DNA from: Neodontobutis hainanensis
Lineage: Eukaryota > Chordata > Actinopteri > Gobiiformes > Odontobutidae
DNA length: 64,000 bases
Assembly: GCA_024349245.1 (NCBI GenBank)
Contig: JALDNG010000959.1
Location: 1-64,000 of the forward strand
Direction: 5' to 3'
Below are positions 12,116 to 22,135 of this stretch, one piece after another. The notes below the pieces were generated by a model. That model had not been told where the DNA came from. It saw only the letters and a list, made by a program, of their open reading frames with translations, and did not search any database. The position numbers and the translations under genes are program-made. The number at the start of each line of letters is the position of its first letter. Positions within the stretch are counted from its first letter, which is position 1.

Positions 12116-12176
12116 ATCAAGACTGCAAACTTTTAATGGTTTATTCAATAAACCATTAAACGTTTGCAGTCTTGAT
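12116..12176. repeat. 28-bp near-perfect inverted repeat inside hAT
   Basis: Arms 12116-12143 and 12149-12176 match at 27 of 28 positions with a 5-base loop. It lies in non-coding sequence between transposase segments and would form a strong hairpin. Confidence 0.9.
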
Positions 12177-13682
12177 AAACAATAAACTTTATTGTGCAGC
12201 ACTTCCAATTTCTGAAATAAATAAATAAAATACTACTAATAATGTAGTATTTACAAGTATGGGGTCTAATTCTAAAATTAGCCTATTACTTACTTTTTAC
12301 TTCCATGGTCAACTGCTCCTTCAGCTTGTCATCAACCAATACATCATGCTCTATCCACATAACCCCAAAGGCTGGATCAAGAACAGCTGCTTTGACATAA
12401 ACAGGATCAGAGAATGGCAGGATTCCTTCATTGGGATCTGTATGAGACATTTTTACATACATACAAAGATGCCTTTGAATCTTCTCTGCAGTGATCTTTG
12501 AAGACTGTGGATTAGGTTGACCAAGTATTGTGTTCCTTCTTTCTGGTTTTCCAAGTGATTGTTGAGAGAGAGAACACATGGAATCACAGCACTTATGGTT
12601 ACAACTTTCTCTCCCTGAGTGAGATCAGTGGCATCAGCAAAGGGCTTCAGAATGCTGACCAGTTCTTTAATCTGAGCCCACTCTCTTAGAGTGAAAATAG
12701 TCTCTCTGTGCCCTCTAACGTCCAAGACCTTGCACAAAGTTTGGTAGTCACAGCTAAGCAAGGACTTCAGCTGTCGGAAAGTTGAATTCCATCGAGTAAC
12801 AACAGAAGCAGGGACTCCACGTTGGCCAAATTCTTTCTCAAATTCCTCCTTAAAAGAAGTACTTGTGTGGAGCAGAGAACTGATCCGACGCTTTAGCCAG
12901 AGCCGAACTAACAGCCCTGGTCTCTTTAAGACCATCACCAACAACCAATTGTAGTGTGTGTGCAAAGCACTGTAGTCTATGCTGACTTTTGGAGGTCAAG
13001 GTCTCATTCAGCTTCTCCTCTTCATCCACTGGAAGGGCATTCCGAAGTTCTGCATCATCCAGGCAGTCATCATCCTCATCTGCTTCAGCTGAACTGGGAA
13101 AACATGTGGTGAATGCCTTCTTCATATTTGGTGCATTGTCACAAATTATATGATCAATCTTTTGTTTGATTTTATACTGATCACATATTTGTTCAAATTC
13201 TTCACAAATTCTCTCTCCTGTATGTGACCCCTTGAACCGGTTGCAAGCTAGTAGATGAGATTTCAACGTAATCTGCTGCAGTGTTCATCCAGTGAGCGGT
13301 GACACCAAGGTAGCCTCTCATTCTTCTGTCTGACCAAATGTCCACTGTGACAGACAGATTTTCAACTGTGGCCATTTCACTTATTAGTTTTGATTGTCTC
13401 TCAGACACCACAGTGTCAAGTCTTGAGGTGATGGTTCTGCGGCTCACTGCAGTATATTTTGTGTCCATAATGGAGAGAAAGTGAATGAAGTGCCTGTTGT
13501 CAGTGATAGACAGGGGCATGTTGCAATTAATGATCAGATCAGATATTATTGCTTCTGTAATGGCCTTTTGACGAGGATGGTTGACTGGATATGTAGTAGA
13601 CTGGGGCACAATGAACTGTGACATGCATGGCTGCTGTAGATCGCTGCAGTGTATCTTGGATTTGAGATATTCATCATATCTG

Positions 13683-15336
13683 CATGGATTAAAAAAAATT
13701 AGGGAAAACTGTGAACATTAACTGTACACATTAAAACAAAAAATAAATATATATATATATTTTTGTATGCGCAAACATTCTTTATTTTTTTTAAATACTG
13801 CAATTTAAGGAAAATATAAATTAATTTAAAAATGATAATTTACTGATTCGTATACGTATTCACATAAAGTTTGGTTCCAGCATTCACACAGTTTCATATG
13901 TTTTTACAGAAATGTAAATACTTTTATGCAAGTTACTGTTAGAATGTAAAACTCTTTTTCTTTTTAATGTCTTGTCTTTAGGCGCAAGGGTTTATTTTTA
14001 AAAATACAGATTTCTGAGATCTGTGTGATTTGAAAATGATAAGAAATAGAGTAGTTCTCTAAACTAGAAAAATGTCAGGTATGACCCAAAATATATGAAT
14101 GAAATAAGTGTATGCATCTATTGGCATACCATGGCATTATATATTGCAGTTATGTTATTTACAGTACATACAGACTAATTAAAATGTTATAATATATTTT
14201 TCTTTTTTCTGTCTTTTTCTGAAATTGAATTATTAATAACAGTAACTTGTAAAGCAAAATTAGTAAACTACAGTACAACAACAACTTCTATTACACCATA
14301 ACTAGTAAAACGTATGAAAATAGATCTGAGAAATAAAAACATGTACTGTAGGTGTTTGGTTGAAGTAGCTTTATCTGTTTTTATCCAAATGGCATAGTTG
14401 TAGATGTGCTGTGCCTCTAATGAGGCACAGCACATCTACAACTATGCCATGCCACATACACTTTTATTAGTATCACTGCGTTGATCTGCGCATTCGCTGA
14501 CTCGGTTTAGCCCATTCTCTCCTCGACTGGGTAAAGTTTCAAAATGAACAACACGATTTGTCCCAAACAGCTGTCAATAGAGACCGCATTATTCACAAAC
14601 TCCTTGTCACTATCGCGCCAGAGTCAGCCATTACTAAAGCCAAAGCTTCATCACAGGTGTTTTTTTATTTGTCATTTTAGCGTTTACAAGCTCGAGTGTA
14701 GAGAATGAGGCTTCTATTGCGCCGGTCCTGACAGTCCCACTGAGACCATAAGTTAGATTGTGAATACTCTGACATGCGAGTTTGAAGTCTTCTACAAATG
14801 TTTTAATGGCAACACACATGGTAATAGTAGACTAGCCACAAACTAAAGGATGTCTGGCATCTGGTGGAAGGGAGTGGAAGCATAATTTAGCACATAAACC
14901 GGAAGTAGCGGCTGTTTTTTCCAGTTAAGTTGCAATTTTGCGACTTTGGCGCTAAGAGGGTTAAGCATAAGGGCTAATAATAACCTTATAAATTAATTAT
15001 TGTGACTGATAAACTGCCTAATATGTAATTGTGCTGTAATTATTTCTTGTCTGTACCAAAAAAAAAGAAACTCTGTAGGTGCTAGTGATAAGGTGCTAGC
15101 CTCCATGTTAGCCTGTCACGCAGTATGGTATAAGCCTTTTAGTTTCCACACACAGTACTGTTACTGTTATAGCCAAATTACCCAATAACGTTAATTATGA
15201 GACGTATCAGTAATGATAATGCTCTAGTTGCTTTCTAGTAAAAAAATATGCCGAATTATAAAAGCTAAATTCATTACATTAGTAATCGTTATAGATCTAA
15301 GTGAAACTAACTAGAAAGAGATGCATTTCTTACCGT
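13683..15336. other. First intron of the hAT transposase
   Basis: AT-rich, with no coding signal apart from a short minus-strand frame at 14634-14819 that has no recognisable motif. It holds the 29-bp perfect hairpin at 14389-14450. Confidence 0.6.
14389..14450. repeat. 29-bp perfect inverted repeat inside hAT intron
   Basis: Arms 14389-14417 and 14422-14450 are perfect reverse complements separated by TAAT. It lies in the first transposase intron. Confidence 0.95.
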
Positions 15337-15805
15337 TCCTTGTGGTTCTTGAAATGTCGAATGAAATTTGACGTTGTGGTTGTGGTGTCGGATATTCTGG
15401 AGTTACATATTTTGCATCTGGCAAATCTTTTTTTATTGTCACGGTCCAGTCCAAAGTCCTTGTAGCCAAACAAGACTATTTGTGGAGCTCGACCAACATT
15501 ACTAGCGTCTTCCATGTTTGGCGCGGTTTGAATTGTGCAGCGTCAAAGGCACAGACACTGATTAGTGGCGCTGACGTCACAATAATTATATATTTTTAAT
15601 ACATTTTATTGCTGTTTGTTTTTTATAGGTTCAAGTCATTGTCGAGTCTTCCACTTCAAGTCAAGTCAAGTCTCAAGTAACTTTTTCTCAAGTCAAAGTC
15701 AAGTCAAGTCATTTTCATACTTTAATCAAGCAAGTCGCAAGTCCCGAAAATTGTGATTCGAGTCAGACTCGAGTCAAGTCATGTGACTCGAGTCCCCCAC
15801 CTCTG

Positions 15806-15930
15806 GTTTATACTGTCGTTGTGTCCTTGGGAAAGACACTCCTTGCCTCCAGTGGTGTTCCAGCTGTAACACTGGTGAATTGAAGCTTAATGTAAGTCGC
15901 TTTGGATAAAAACATCAGCTAAATAAATAG
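15806..15930 (+). mobile_element. tRNA-derived SINE, right part
   Basis: Continuation of the SINE at 10935-11008 after the second copy of the hAT target-site duplication. It ends in the L2/CR1-like tail GTAAGTCGCTTTGGATAAAA. Confidence 0.8.
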
Positions 15931-16556
15931 TAAGTAACGTTCCACAATAGTTTGCAGTTGTGTAAGTTTTCTAATCAAAGTTATCAGTTCAACAACATAA
16001 ACATTGCAAAACAGCTTGAAGTGTAATGATGTCATGGTATTCCACGTGCCAAGAAATGTATGGCCCTGTCCTCCGAGTGGTACATGTGTGAAGGGTGCCC
16101 CAATGCTGCAGTAACGCTCTCAATCAGACTCCATTGAGCCTTTTATTCACACTTCCTCAAGTCTGCATCAGACCTGACTTTGCTGAAAAATATTATAATC
16201 TCTTTTGCTGTGACGTTTTGAACAGATGGGGCTTTTGTTTCTGAGCCATGAAATGCACAGAGCAACAATAAGTAACTGGCAAAAATGGAAAACATTAAAA
16301 ACATATTAAGCTGATGTATAGCCTGTTCTCAGTCAGTTGATGGCCTATCATTCAACGAAATAATAGGATGCAACAAAACACAAAAATCCAATCACTGAAT
16401 TTTTTTAATTTATTGATTATATGTGGCTAAATGTTTGCTGATTTACTGTAACTGTATTTCCACAGCAGTGCCAGCCATGATGTTGCCTGAGAACAAGCCA
16501 TACTTTTGTTTTAATTAGAGAGCCATTACTAGTTACTACTTTGTTATTACATTTAT
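15931..16556. other. Domain IV intron of the alpha copy
   Basis: The part 15931-16190 matches the body intron at about 38975-39237. From about 16190 to 16556 it is not matched in the body copy and shows no coding signal. Confidence 0.6.
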
Positions 16557-17321
16557 TAATCTACAATATTTTTAATTTTACGGGATTTTTGATGTCTAAG
16601 TTTTTCATTGATTTGTTAAAGGATAATAAAACACTTTGTTGAGTGAGAGATCAAAATACAATCACTCTGAAAGACAGTCATTATAATGTGTGGCAGTTCT
16701 TAAAGGAATGTTAAGGTTGCTTCCTCTTTTCCTCTTGTATTTTTTGTTCGACCAGATTCTGGATTACTCTTTCTTCAGCTTCTTTGTGATTGAAACCAGT
16801 ATGAATGTGTTGGCTCACGGAGTCTTTGGTCATAAACAGAGTTATCTGTGAAACAAGTGGAACTGTTTCGATGCGGTGCTGCGTGTCTTTCGTTTGCTGC
16901 GTCTAGTGCGCCTCATTAAGTCCCATCCTAACCTGAGGAAACTAATTCTAGTTCTAATAAAGTCCATGAAAGATGCCATTCCACTCTGGTCCCTGTTGCT
17001 GCTTTTCATTTTTGTTTTCAGGCAAGTACTTCTCAGAATAGAGAGATAGAGGTTCTACGAGTGCAGGTTTACTGACTATGTCTCTGTTATTCAAGTCTAC
17101 TGGGGATGCTTTGGATCGAAATTCATCTTTGCCACAGAAGATGTGCATAAACGGATAAACTTTGACTCCATCCTGTGGTCGATGCTCACTGTGTTTCAGG
17201 TGAGCCTGGTCTGCTTTGTAACCCAATATTTACTAAATATATATATATATTAATCTACAATATTTTTAATTCTACCGTGATTTTTGATGTCTAAGTTTTT
17301 TCATTGATTTGTTAAAGGATA
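16557..17321 (+). repeat. Chimeric channel segment between ~70-bp direct repeats
   Basis: A 70-bp stretch at 16557-16624 (intron end and acceptor of the last large domain IV exon) is repeated at 17250-17321. Between them lies sequence from elsewhere in the gene: the domain I S2 intron and exon, then the domain II S4-S5 and pore exons. The direct repeats suggest the segment was pasted into, or recombined at, this intron end. Confidence 0.75.
16756..17199 (+). pseudogene. Fused domain I S2 / domain II S4-pore exons
   Basis: The first exon (16756-17021) begins at a CAG acceptor with ILDYSFFSFFVIETSMNVL, the domain I S2 helix, and continues to WNCFDA. It then runs without a frame change into VLRVFRLLRLVRL and PLWSLLLLFIFVF of domain II S4-S5. 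The junction is near 16875; the parents are the exon ending 22618 and the exon 27075-27259. The exon closes with AG/GCAAGT, a GC donor. A second exon, 17096-17199, holds the domain II pore segment but lacks 5 bases relative to 27334-27442. One in-frame TGA replaces a CGA Arg codon. It keeps the S2 exon start that units A and B have both lost. Confidence 0.85.
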
Positions 17322-17770
17322 CTTTGAGGAAGTGTTGACCAGGTGACATAAACTGTGCAACCTACTTGTCCTGGGCTGGCCCCCTGTGCATTATTACTTT
17401 AGTAATAATAGCCCAGTTTGTTCTGGTGAACCTTATTGTGGCCGCCATTATACAGGCCCAAGAGGAGAGCAGGGATGTAAGTCCAAAAGCACACATCACA
17501 TCTACAAGTCAAATGTTTTTTTATTATTATTATGTTGTATTGTGGTTTAAAAGGTCACAAAAATAACAAGGGACTTGTTTTAAGCCCTGAGTGTAGTCCT
17601 CAGTCAGTCTCAAACGTGTACTTCAGGGTCATATTATAGAGAGGATAGAGTTTTAAAGATCCAGCTTGTTTTGTTGAAAATTCAATTATAACGTGCATAA
17701 CTAGTCTGTCTTTTATTGGAACAGGAGGTGTATCAGAGGCAGAACGTTGACTAGGAGCCACCAGAATGAC
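17318..17770 (+). pseudogene. Last two channel exons, alpha copy
   Basis: Exon 17318-17476 starts DTLRKC and continues INCATYLSWAGPLC, then the domain IV S6 helix (IAQFVLVNLIVAAIIQAQEES). The reading frame is open except for one TGA that replaces the CGA codon of the body copy. The last exon starts at 17726 with EVYQRQNVD, then a TAG where the body has CAG; the original stop would be at 17768-17770. Both lesions are C-to-T changes. The exon pair matches 39297-39454 and 39701-39745 of the body copy. Confidence 0.85.
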
Positions 17771-18950
17771 TAGAATCAATTATTAATGTCATTAATTCAT
17801 TCATTTATTCATTAATTCGTTTATTCATCCATTTATTCATTCATTCATTTTAATAAGTTGATTATAAATTATTTTGTACATATGTTTATGTTTGTAAATA
17901 TGAATAATTAAATAATTACTATAATAATAATCTCTGATCTCTAATTTTCTTCTTTAACACTGTGTTACTTTTAACCACACACCACCTACAGAGCCTAAAA
18001 ATCATAAATTTTAAATTTTTCAGTTTATTACATTATTTTTGATGATTTACATCAAACAAGGAAACTAGCCGCTCTTCTAAAGACAAAGTGCATCTGGTGG
18101 GTCAGATACCTTTGACCCGACCTGCCCCATACTGCTCCAGTGGAAACGAGGCTCATGTAACTGAGTTGGAGGGATGTCCAACTCATTTTAGTTCAGGGAC
18201 CACAGTCTGAGGAAAAGAGAGAGCAGCAAGTGGACGTCTGAGATCAGTGAGCTGCAGGACAGAACAACACAAGGACTCCTTCTTTCTGACTGCCATAAGA
18301 CTCTACCATTAGTCAGTCTGTGGAAGATGAAGAATTCTGCCTTAACTCATTTGAAGAGCCCTAACAACTGAATTTCCATTAAATAAAGGGGAATTAAAGG
18401 GGTTTGTTACGTAGGCTGACTGGGAAGTGGCTGGACGTTTGTGAATTAAAAGTAATAATGAGCAGAAAACAGAAGCTTCTTTTTCTAATAAATATCAAAG
18501 TGCACAATGTGCAAAAGTGCAATGGAGGCTGGTGGAGTTCAGTCCTCTCCAGCAGCAGAACAAAAATGTTTATAACATCTGCTCAAATAACTGGGTAAAA
18601 ACATTAAAACCCTTAAAAGTTATTAACAATAACTATGTTAGAATTCTCTTTGAAATAAGCCTAAACCATAGACCATATGTAAAAACAAATACGATTTACA
18701 AACCCTAAAAACCAAAGACTTGTACTCACTGAAACCCCTAAACCATTCAACAACCCACTTTGTTTTCCCTCACATTCCCTGCCTTGGTCTGACCCGGAAC
18801 CTTTTAGTGTGTTTGTTTCTCTGGGGTCTTTTTTGGCCAGATACCTGGACATATAACTAAAAGCACATTTAAAACACACTTATACTACACTTCAACACTT
18901 AAAACCAAACATACCATTGCATTTTTCTCGAAGTTCTATTTGTTTCTGCT
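17771..18950. other. 3' UTR and downstream flank of the alpha channel copy
   Basis: Matches 39746-41105 behind the main channel gene. It contains a short (ATTC)n tract and an AATAAA at 18382-18387 that likely served as polyadenylation signal. Homology to the body flank fades near 18950. Confidence 0.7.
18382..18387 (+). terminator. Polyadenylation signal, alpha copy
   Basis: AATAAA about 610 bases after the old stop position, conserved at 40581-40586 in the body copy. Confidence 0.5.
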
Positions 18951-19009
18951 CACAGACCAGCAGCCATCAATCCAAACCAGATATGCAGGTGACATTAACA
19001 ATAACTTAT

Positions 19010-20824
19010 TTATACAAAAGTGAGACTCTGACTCTCAGAGGGGAACAGTGAAAGAAAACTCAGCTGGTGTCAGTCTCAGATGGAGGTGTGTACTCCTGCA
19101 GAGGATGGGATATATCCTCACATCTGAAAGTAACACTGTCACTGTTTTAGAAACTGGTGAATATAGTTATGTTTTTATATGTAGATCTAAATAAAAGTGT
19201 TTGTGTTGAATTAAATTAAAAATAATTTATTAAAGTTGGATTTTTAAAAAAGGTATAAAGATATACGGTATTATCTCATATTATGTTAGGATGATATATT
19301 TGTTATTTTTAAAAGTACCCACAGTGTCTCCCAACTGGTCTGAGATCTTCTCTGGAGAGAGGCTCACTCTCAGGTGAGATTGAGGACAGAGGAAACACTG
19401 AGTGGACGTATCAGTGGAGCAGGATCGGTTCAGTCCTACATCAAACAACAAGAGAATATACAATCTCCAGAGTTACTGAGTCTGACAGTGGACACTACAG
19501 ATGTAGAGGAGAAAGAGCTCCAGATCTCACAACACTGTGGAGCAGAGAGACCAGACTGGACGTACTGAGTGAGTATGGACAACGTTTTTGTTCAAAATAA
19601 ATTGTAAAGTCCTTTATGTAATTTAACAAATGAAATCTAATGAGTGTTCAAACAGGTAAACTCCAGCCTGTCCTGTCTGTGTCTTCATGGCTGACTCCTG
19701 GAGTCTCTGTCTCTCTGAGCTGTGGTGTTAAACAGCCGTCTGCAGGATGGACCTTTTACTGGTACAAGGCTGTTCCTCATTCATCAGACTCTTACAGATA
19801 TGAGCTGCTCCCAGGTCACAGTAATGGGACTGAACAGGACTCCTTCAGCGTTCAGCACCAGACCAACACAGCAGGGTTTGTGTGTAGAGCAGGACGAGGA
19901 CGTCCACTGTTTTACTCTGAATACAGTCAGCCCAAGTTTGTCTGGACTAAAGGTAGGATGTTTATTTATTGCTAATCATTCAGAGATATTTAGAAACTGT
20001 AAGTGTTTATGTTATTTTCATTCTTCATTATTTATGCACTTGTTGTTTTGCAGATGTTGAGTCCCCAGTGTCTCTCACAGTGAGTCCTGACAGATCACAG
20101 CACTTTTTGGTGTGAGTCTGGATCAGGAGAACTGAGCAATGCCCTCAACATCACTTTTCACAGTAGGTTTTTTCATTTCATTTTTCATATAATAGATTAC
20201 TACACCATCATATTATTTTTATTGCTGTGATAATGTAATAGTACAAGTCTGACTTTTCACAGGTGATGTTGTCCTTGTGAGTCCTGTTCATCCTGTGACT
20301 GAGGGACGACCTGTTTCTCTCGGCTGTAAACTGAAAACATCTACTGCTCTTTCTTCTGTCCTTTTCTATAAAAATGGAAAACTAATCCAAAATGGAACCT
20401 AAACTGAGTTCAACATCTCTGCAGTGTCCAAGTCTGACCAGGGTTTTTATAAATGTGAGGCACAAGAACAAGGCCAAAGATCTCCACGGATCTGGACTTC
20501 TCCAGAGAGTTGGATCTCAGTCAAATGTGAGTAATATTAATATTTACAGTCTAATGGTAAAACACTGGATGAGACACTGCTTTATGAAGATACAACACCT
20601 CAGACTTTTATTTGTTTTGGTGGTTTTAATTGTCCAGGAATGATCCAGTGCTATGGACAGTAACTGGTCAAAAACACAAACTCTGATGTTTTATGATGAG
20701 CCTGATGCTAACAGACTTACATTTATTACAGCTGTGTCCAATGAAAACAGTTTTATTGAGCGTAGCGTTTGTGGAACAGTGGTAATAATTGTGCTGCTGA
20801 TGATTCTGCTTCACTTTGCAAAAG
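19010..20824 (+). pseudogene. Fc-receptor-like Ig-superfamily receptor remnant
   Basis: Successive Ig-domain exons are visible. They are a fragment at about 19010-19139 (DGGVYSCRG), exon 19315-19568 (WTYQW, ESDSGHYRCRG, one frameshift), exon 19656-19952 (SLSCGVKQPSAGWTFYWYK, intact), exon 20054-20162 (centre deleted), and exon 20263-20526 (VSLGCKLKT, SDQGFYKCE, one TAA). Exon 20732-20824 encodes a transmembrane helix (VCGTVVIIVLLMILL). Domain style and exon-per-domain layout fit teleost Fc-receptor-like leukocyte receptors, which sit in the plasma membrane and bind ligands through Ig domains. The central deletion, frameshift and stop make it a pseudogene. The exact family name is uncertain. 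Confidence 0.75.
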
Positions 20825-21005
20825 GTGAGACTAAATAAAACCAATTTTTCACTACTTTATTTTTGTTCAGTCTGTAATATATTTGTGAGCTTTTATTTTC
20901 TTTCTTCTTCTCGGAGTCATGCTCCATCAGGTTGGTTCAGTCCCGTTTGTAACATTATAATCATACATCACGTCTTCTTTCTTGTATTGATCCATGTTTA
21001 ATAAC

Positions 21006-21247
21006 TATTGAGCCACCGCAGTGGCTCAATGCAGTTGTCCTATAACCAGAAGGTTGGCGGTTCAAATCCCGCTCTGCCCTGTTCATGCTGTTATTGTGTT
21101 CTTGGGCAGGACAGTTAACCCACCTTACCTGCAGTGAATGGCAGCCCCTCTCTGTCTGCCCCAGGAGTGAATGGGGAGAGTGGAAACAAGATGTAAAGCG
21201 ATTTGGGTGCCCGAGAAGGGTGCAAAAAGGTGCTATATAAATGCATG
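21006..21247 (+). mobile_element. tRNA-derived SINE, second type
   Basis: The head has a B-box-like GGTTCAAATCC near 21058. The tail reads AAGCGATTTGGGTGCCCGAGAAGGGTGC and closes GGTGCTATATAAATGCA, a tail type shared with fish L2-related SINEs. Confidence 0.7.
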
Positions 21248-21443
21248 CCATTTACTATATTGCATTAGTTGTTTTCCAAATTATTGTAATTTATTGTAGA
21301 TGGCATGCCGCCTTATATTTTCCAGTTTTCAGCTCAGTAACCTCAGTTTTGCATATTAAGATTAATCATATTAATCATATTCATCATATTCATCATATTA
21401 AGCCTTAATTTAAACCCCATTTTGATGTTATATTTCTAGCTAG

Positions 21444-21895
21444 TCTGTTAACATGAATATTGCAAGCCTCCAAGCACAGACGTCAGACACAAACGTGTCT
21501 TTTAATGTAGGGGGCTTGGTCTCCAAGTGGCGAAGCAGTTTTGAAAACTTCATTGCTTCATTAGAAACCTGTTCAAACCCATTTAAACCTGTTCAAATCC
21601 ATCTAAAACCATTCATTTTTTATTCATTTGTTTCAGTCGTTTTAGATGGATTTGAACAGGTTTATCTTATGGGGCTAATGAACTGGTACCAGTTCGCCCG
21701 CGCCCTACATCTTAAACCCATTCAAATCCAACTAAAGCCTGTTCAAATCCAACTAAATCTTGTTCAAATCCACTTAAAACCTGTTCATATCCATCTAAAT
21801 ATAGTATTGAGGAAATACTGAAGTGATTTAGAAACGCACATCAGAAGCTAAGCTACATTTAGGAAATACCATCCCTTTCGTGCCCCAAGCGTTAT
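21444..21895. repeat. Degenerate ~20-bp tandem repeats with a 26-bp inverted repeat
   Basis: Units of the form CCTGTTCAAATCCATCTAAA recur at about 21568-21610 and 21716-21800. One unit is inverted: 21584-21609 and 21639-21664 are perfect reverse complements over 26 bases with a 29-base spacer. This is the right end of the unit-A-only block; homology to unit B resumes at about 21896. I recognise no gene. Confidence 0.75.
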
Positions 21896-22135
21896 GGGGG
21901 CAGCCAAGAAGAGAGACATCTAGTGAAGCTGCAGAGAAAGCTTTGGATTTATTAGCTTTGAATCAAGAGGTCTGATCCATGGGTAGCTTCTGGTGCGCAA
22001 ATCGGGGCCTTATTACCCCTGGCTGGGTCGCCTGGGCGAAGGTGTCTGATGCTGCGAGAACCGAAAACACCTGATGATGCGCACCAGTGCATCCAGGAGA
22101 TGTTTCTTAGATCGGTGCAGAATTCGTAGACATAC
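21896..22135 (+). mobile_element. Probable 3' fragment of a non-LTR retrotransposon
   Basis: The stretch GCAGCCAAGAAGAGAGACATC onward, with GGCTGGGTCGCCTGGGCGAAGG and GTGTCTGATGCTGCGAGAACC, resembles 3' ends of widespread fish LINEs that I know only by pattern. It is present in unit B at about 60472-60710. No full domain is visible, so the family is not named. Confidence 0.35.

Larger units (their letters stand above)
11428..15515 (-). pseudogene. hAT transposase with BED zinc finger, frameshifted, spliced
   Basis: The first exon starts at ATG 15515 and encodes a BED-type finger (CKIC, then HFKNH) ending in a donor GTAAG near 15337. The next exon begins near 13681 after a CAG acceptor. It carries VTVDIWSDRRMRGYLGVTAHW (RNase H-fold core), a DNAPNM block near 13135 and CFAHTLQLVVGDGLK. 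Further coding to 12286 includes VTRWNSTF and LKPFADATDLTQGE. The last part at 11428-11829 ends LFWGMNKEKMPSLF and APVERVFS, the hAT dimerisation block. Frames break near 13262, 12905 and 12500. The normal role is cut-and-paste transposition in the nucleus; this copy cannot encode a whole protein. Confidence 0.88.
11009..15805 (-). mobile_element. hAT DNA transposon, near full length, in a SINE
   Basis: The 4,797-bp element starts CAGAGGTGGGGACAAGTCAC and ends with the reverse complement of CAGAGGTGGGGGACTCGAGTC. It is flanked by a perfect 8-bp target-site duplication, GTTTATAC (11001-11008 and 15806-15813). The uninterrupted paralogous site lies in the SINE near 38840. Dense subterminal CAAGT motifs fill roughly 11020-11200 and 15630-15790 and may be transposase-binding repeats. 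The transposase lies on the minus strand and is frameshifted. Confidence 0.95.
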
